Positions 60,923 to 64,000 of a DNA stretch of 64,000 bases are shown in pieces. Positions within the stretch are counted from its first letter, which is position 1, and each line of letters starts with the position of its first letter. Position numbers and translations under genes: made by a program. Origin of the DNA: Flavobacterium sp. GSB-24 (GTDB lineage Bacteria > Bacteroidota > Bacteroidia > Flavobacteriales > Flavobacteriaceae); contig NZ_AP027043.1 of the NCBI RefSeq assembly GCF_027924665.1, positions 1,302,001 through 1,366,000 on the forward strand, read 5' to 3'. The notes under the pieces were generated by a model. That model did no database searches and was not told the DNA's origin. It worked only from the letters and a program-made list of their open reading frames with translations.

Positions 60923-62506
60923 ATGGAAGATAAAAGTATTTTTAAATCTTGGGTTCCAAAATGGGCAATCATTATTATTTTGTTTGTCTGTCTTTTGCAT
61001 TCCATGATTTTATTGGGAGTTTATACTTCAAACGTAACCTACGCAGCGAGTTTTCTGGACATCGAGCCAGAAGATTTGCAGTTTGCGATGTGCGTTACGT
61101 ATGGAACTTTGCTCGCCACAATTTTAATAGAAAGCCGATTTTCGAGTTTTTTCCCTGCAAAAAATTACTTGATGGCGGTTTATTCCCTAATCGGAATTAC
61201 GATTGTTTCATCGGCTTATATTACCAATTTTTATCTTTTTTTATTGCTGAGAATTGCCGAAGGAATCTTAATGGCTCTTCCGGTAATTACGATCAGACAA
61301 TTATTAATTGAGCAGTTTAATTCTAAAAATGCCATTATAATAGGTTTTTCGTTTTACTACGGTTCGCTGTTATTGTCAACGCCATTTATTATGAATATTG
61401 CGGTTTGGTTTCTGGATCATTACGATTGGAAATACATGCTGTACGTTTCGGGCGGCTTGCAGGTTTTGAATGTCTTTTTAATCTTAGTTACTTTTCGTGG
61501 GCACCGAATCACAAAGAAAATTCCGTTGTATCAAATCGACTGGATGAGTTATTTTTTGGTTTTAACTGCCATTCTTTGCGGTGCTTACTTTTTTGTTTAT
61601 GCCGAAAAAAAATATTGGTTTGAGTCTTCGCACATGGTTGTAATGCTGATGATTGCACTCATTACAGGAGGTTTATTTATCTTTAAAGAACGCTTGGTAA
61701 AAAGACCGACTTTTGATTTTGAAGTCTTTAAATATGCCAACCTGCGAATTGGGTTTTTATTGTTTTTTCTTTTCTATATCAGCAGGGCAACACTGAGTCT
61801 TTGTCATTCGGCGATGTTTTCGATTTGGAATTGGGATCCGTCGCGTGTGGCGGGCGTGCAATACATAAACGGACTAGGAAATGTAATCGGACTTATTTTA
61901 GCGGCCTATTTTCTGATGAAATCTGTTTCGACAAAAGTTATTTTCATTATTGGATTTTCGCTAATTGCATTGTTTCATTTTTGGTTTACGTTTCTTTTTG
62001 TGCCCGATGTGGCGTTGTCAGATATTATCGTTCCGTATATTTTGCAAGGAATCGGTGTTGGGTTTTTATTTGTTCCGCTCATCTTATTTACCACATCATC
62101 GGTTCCGGCAAAAATGGCGGTTTCTTCGGGAATTGTTGGAGTTTCGGGTCGTTTTTGGGGAAGTACAATTGGTTTTTGCGTGATGCAGAATGCGGTTGTA
62201 TTTTTAAACAAAAAGCACTTTTTAAAATTAAGTCAGTTTGTAACAGGCGAAAATCCAGAAGCACAGCAAACCATAACTGCAACAGCGCAGAGTTTTATGG
62301 CAAAGGGATATTCTGCAGATAACGCCAATACTTTAGCGTTGAAGAAAGTCTTCGGGACAGTTGCGAAACAAGCGGCTTTATTAGCTGATATGGAGATTTA
62401 TACCATTGTTGGTTACGGTTTGGTGGTTTTGATTATTCTAATAGCATGTAATCAGCATTTGAGACAGACAATGACTTTGGTTAAAAGTAAGATATGGATT
62501 GGTTGA
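60923..62506 (+). CDS. MFS drug transporter (DHA2/EmrB type)
   Basis: A 527-residue inner-membrane transporter with about 14 hydrophobic segments, beginning near residue 14. Motif C-like and inter-segment features of the DHA2 family are recognisable (RIAEGILMALPVITIRQLL; GIGVGFLFVPLILFTTSSVPAKM). It starts two bases after the EmrA-type gene stop. With the TolC and EmrA homologues it forms a proton-driven export pump; substrate unknown. Confidence 0.93.
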   Translation: MEDKSIFKSWVPKWAIIIILFVCLLHSMILLGVYTSNVTYAASFLDIEPEDLQFAMCVTYGTLLATILIESRFSSFFPAKNYLMAVYSLIGITIVSSAYITNFYLFLLLRIAEGILMALPVITIRQLLIEQFNSKNAIIIGFSFYYGSLLLSTPFIMNIAVWFLDHYDWKYMLYVSGGLQVLNVFLILVTFRGHRITKKIPLYQIDWMSYFLVLTAILCGAYFFVYAEKKYWFESSHMVVMLMIALITGGLFIFKERLVKRPTFDFEVFKYANLRIGFLLFFLFYISRATLSLCHSAMFSIWNWDPSRVAGVQYINGLGNVIGLILAAYFLMKSVSTKVIFIIGFSLIALFHFWFTFLFVPDVALSDIIVPYILQGIGVGFLFVPLILFTTSSVPAKMAVSSGIVGVSGRFWGSTIGFCVMQNAVVFLNKKHFLKLSQFVTGENPEAQQTITATAQSFMAKGYSADNANTLALKKVFGTVAKQAALLADMEIYTIVGYGLVVLIILIACNQHLRQTMTLVKSKIWIG

Positions 62507-62512
62507 TGAATT

Positions 62513-62691
62513 AATCTCGCAAAGGCGCAGAGTCGCAAAGGCTTTTAAAGCCGCAGATTAATAAGATTTAAAGGATTTTTTTCTCATTTGATGTCATTTC
62601 GATCCCGAAGTCTCGGGATCGAAATGACAAACAGTACTTTGTAAACATTACTTAAAATAAAAACTTTGCGACTCTGCGTCTTTGCGAGATT
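62513..62691. repeat. palindrome within a palindrome (CGCAAAG family with a 17-bp hairpin inside)
   Basis: Outer 28-base arms (62513-62540 and 62664-62691, one mismatch) belong to the CGCAAAG family. Inside lies an unrelated perfect hairpin: TGTCATTTCGATCCCGA (62592-62608), loop AGTC, TCGGGATCGAAATGACA (62613-62629). One repeat family appears to have landed inside the other. Confidence 0.85.
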
Positions 62692-62788
62692 CAAAAAAAC
62701 TCTTAGCGAATCTCTGCGAAAAACCTCCGCGAATCTCTGTGAAATAACCCTTTATTACCCTATCTTGCAACCGTTAAAAAAATATAGA

Positions 62789-63454
62789 ATGAAACAGCAA
62801 TGTGTAATTTTTGATATGGATGGCGTGATTTCGCACACCAATCCGCATCATGTGAAGGCTTTTGAGGCGTTTTTCGATAAATATAATGTTCCTTATACAA
62901 ATGAAGAATTCGAAGAACATATGTACGGAAAACATAACAGTTACATCATGACGCATTTCTTCAAGCGCCCAATTGCGGGAGAAGAACTGCTGAAACTCGA
63001 AGACGAAAAAGAGGGAATGTTTCGTGAAATTTATAAAGACAAAGTAGATACGATTCCGCATTATTTGGATTTTTTAAGCGAATTAAAATCTCGCGGATTT
63101 AAAACGGCTGTTGCAACTTCGGCGCCGCGTGCCAATCTGGATTTAATTGCAAACGCTTTAAAAATCTCAGACAAAATGGATTCGATGATGTCCAGCGAAG
63201 ACGTAACACTTCATAAACCAAACCCAGAAGTATATCTAAAATCGGCAGAGCGTGTTGGCGTTTCTCCGTCTGATTGTGTGGTTTTCGAAGATTCTTTTTC
63301 GGGCGTTACAGCAGGATTAAATGCAGGAATGAAAGTTGTTGGCGTTTTGAGTACACATACGAAAGAACACCTTCCTGTATGTGATTTTTATATTAATGAT
63401 TATAGTGAAATTAATGTGGATAAGATTATTGAAATATTAAATTCCAATAAATAA
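62789..63454 (+). CDS. HAD family phosphatase (beta-phosphoglucomutase-like)
   Basis: 221 residues from ATG 62789; the open frame upstream to 62666 is inside the palindrome and is rejected. HAD motifs: I VIFDMDGVIS (Asp nucleophile and acid/base), II VATSA, III KPNPEVY with Lys, IV VFEDSFSGVTAG. The helical cap (about 15-80) places it in the subfamily with beta-phosphoglucomutase and sugar-phosphate phosphatases. Substrate unknown. Confidence 0.92.
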   Translation: MKQQCVIFDMDGVISHTNPHHVKAFEAFFDKYNVPYTNEEFEEHMYGKHNSYIMTHFFKRPIAGEELLKLEDEKEGMFREIYKDKVDTIPHYLDFLSELKSRGFKTAVATSAPRANLDLIANALKISDKMDSMMSSEDVTLHKPNPEVYLKSAERVGVSPSDCVVFEDSFSGVTAGLNAGMKVVGVLSTHTKEHLPVCDFYINDYSEINVDKIIEILNSNK

Positions 63455-63480
63455 ATTCCAAATTCCAAACTGTACGAGAG

Positions 63481-63517
63481 ACCTTTGTCAAAGTTTTAAC
63501 TTTGACAAAGGTTTTTT
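63481..63517. terminator. bidirectional terminator
   Basis: ACCTTTGTCAAAGTT / AACTTTGACAAAGGT long stem with a short loop and a T run, between the convergent HAD and methyltransferase genes. Confidence 0.88.
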
Positions 63518-63552
63518 CTTGCAAATAACCAAAACAAGACAAACTTTTAAGA

Positions 63553-64000
63553 CTATTTCTCTCCAGCAATTACAAGTGCATTTCCATCAATAATAACATT
63601 TCCGTCAGGGAATTTTTCATTTACTAAAGTAAAAACTTCTTGTCTGATTTTTTCTCTCATTGCATCATCGGCATTGCTGAGTGCGGCGACAAAAGGCGCG
63701 GCAATTTCTGTGATCAGATTCCAATAGACATCTGCAGTACCGCAATTTAATTTGCCAGTCAGTTCTGTTTCGGTAGTATTTTTAAACCCAGCTTGTTGGA
63801 AAATATCGGTTATTAAACCGCTTTTCGAACAGCGAAACATTCCCGGAGCTTCGGGAGGCGGAGGCGTGAGCTGCATGTTTCTGTTAATCGTTCCGCCAAC
63901 AGCAGTGACCCAGAAATTTTTCTCAGGTCCGCTCCAGACCGCGGTTGCGATTTTGCCGCCAGGTTTCAGAACGCGATACATTTCTTTTGCTGCTAAAAGC
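63553..64000 (-). CDS. class I SAM-dependent methyltransferase (partial, 5' end beyond the window)
   Basis: C-terminal ~149 codons; the frame stays open to base 64000 (LLAAKEMYRVLKPGGKIATAVW), so the true start is outside. The MYRVLKPGGKIA segment is methyltransferase motif III of UbiE/COQ5-like enzymes. The SAM-binding motif I lies beyond the window edge. Substrate unknown. Convergent with the HAD gene. Confidence 0.85.
   Translation of the reverse strand, partial: LLAAKEMYRVLKPGGKIATAVWSGPEKNFWVTAVGGTINRNMQLTPPPPEAPGMFRCSKSGLITDIFQQAGFKNTTETELTGKLNCGTADVYWNLITEIAAPFVAALSNADDAMREKIRQEVFTLVNEKFPDGNVIIDGNALVIAGEK

Noticed and set aside
62666..62788. 41-residue N-terminal extension of the HAD phosphatase
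   Set aside because: It is translated from the arm of a palindromic repeat and precedes the conserved VIFDMDG start by far too much.

Overview
The window is low-GC DNA from a member of the Bacteroidota, most likely a Flavobacterium. The evidence is the set of genes (murF-alr fusion, DnaE with an N-terminal exonuclease, TonB-dependent receptor, Bacteroidota-type lipoproteins, EmrAB-TolC-like pump), promoters of the TTG-N19-TAnnTTTG type with no Shine-Dalgarno dependence, and many long intergenic palindromes. About 53 protein genes, two tRNA-Asp genes and one candidate leader peptide are supported. No rRNA, CRISPR array, phage or transposase gene is visible.

Layout. 1-4.4 kb: leuC with a canonical promoter, an AraC regulator and an SDR oxidoreductase. 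4.4-9 kb: dnaE. 9-18.1 kb: outer-membrane and secreted proteins, a Gfo/Idh/MocA oxidoreductase, a prolyl oligopeptidase, a TonB-dependent receptor with a His/Cys-rich small partner, and a divergent PAP2-like membrane protein. 18.2-22.3 kb: cell-wall and amino-acid genes murF-alr, mscL and asd. 22.3-25.7 kb: an accessory patch of small genes (DUF4303, SMI1/KNR4, duplicated-domain lipoprotein, YcxB-like, DUF1877-like). The first two genes are bracketed by three near-identical copies of the asd terminator. 25.7-30.3 kb: ferredoxin, NifU-like and Mrp iron-sulphur genes and an L,D-transpeptidase. 30.3-38 kb: a MacAB-type efflux operon divergent from an NtrC-like regulator/kinase pair, with a sigma-54-like promoter and palindromic activator sites between them. 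38-44.2 kb: ATL, LysE, TrmB, Amt, an NTF2-like protein, a lipoprotein with three HG-x-PGHRC repeats, a hibernation factor, and a trp-attenuator-like leader ahead of a 77-aa gene. 44.2-48.6 kb: an HNH endonuclease with an overlapping unknown partner, an AsmA-like protein and thioredoxin. 48.7-52.9 kb: a TPR histidine kinase/LytTR regulator pair divergent from two lipoproteins, with paired direct repeats between them. 53-56.5 kb: M1 aminopeptidase and DUF58. 56.6-57.3 kb: two tRNA-Asp units and a probable decayed third. 57.4-62.5 kb: AraC regulator plus a TolC/EmrA/EmrB operon. 62.8-64 kb: a HAD phosphatase and a partial methyltransferase.

The most notable items are the orphan trp-leader-like ORF, the terminator-bracketed immunity-type genes, the PGHRC repeat lipoprotein, and three regulatory divergons whose operators can be read directly. 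All identifications rest on reading the sequence and remembered family signatures; no database search was run.
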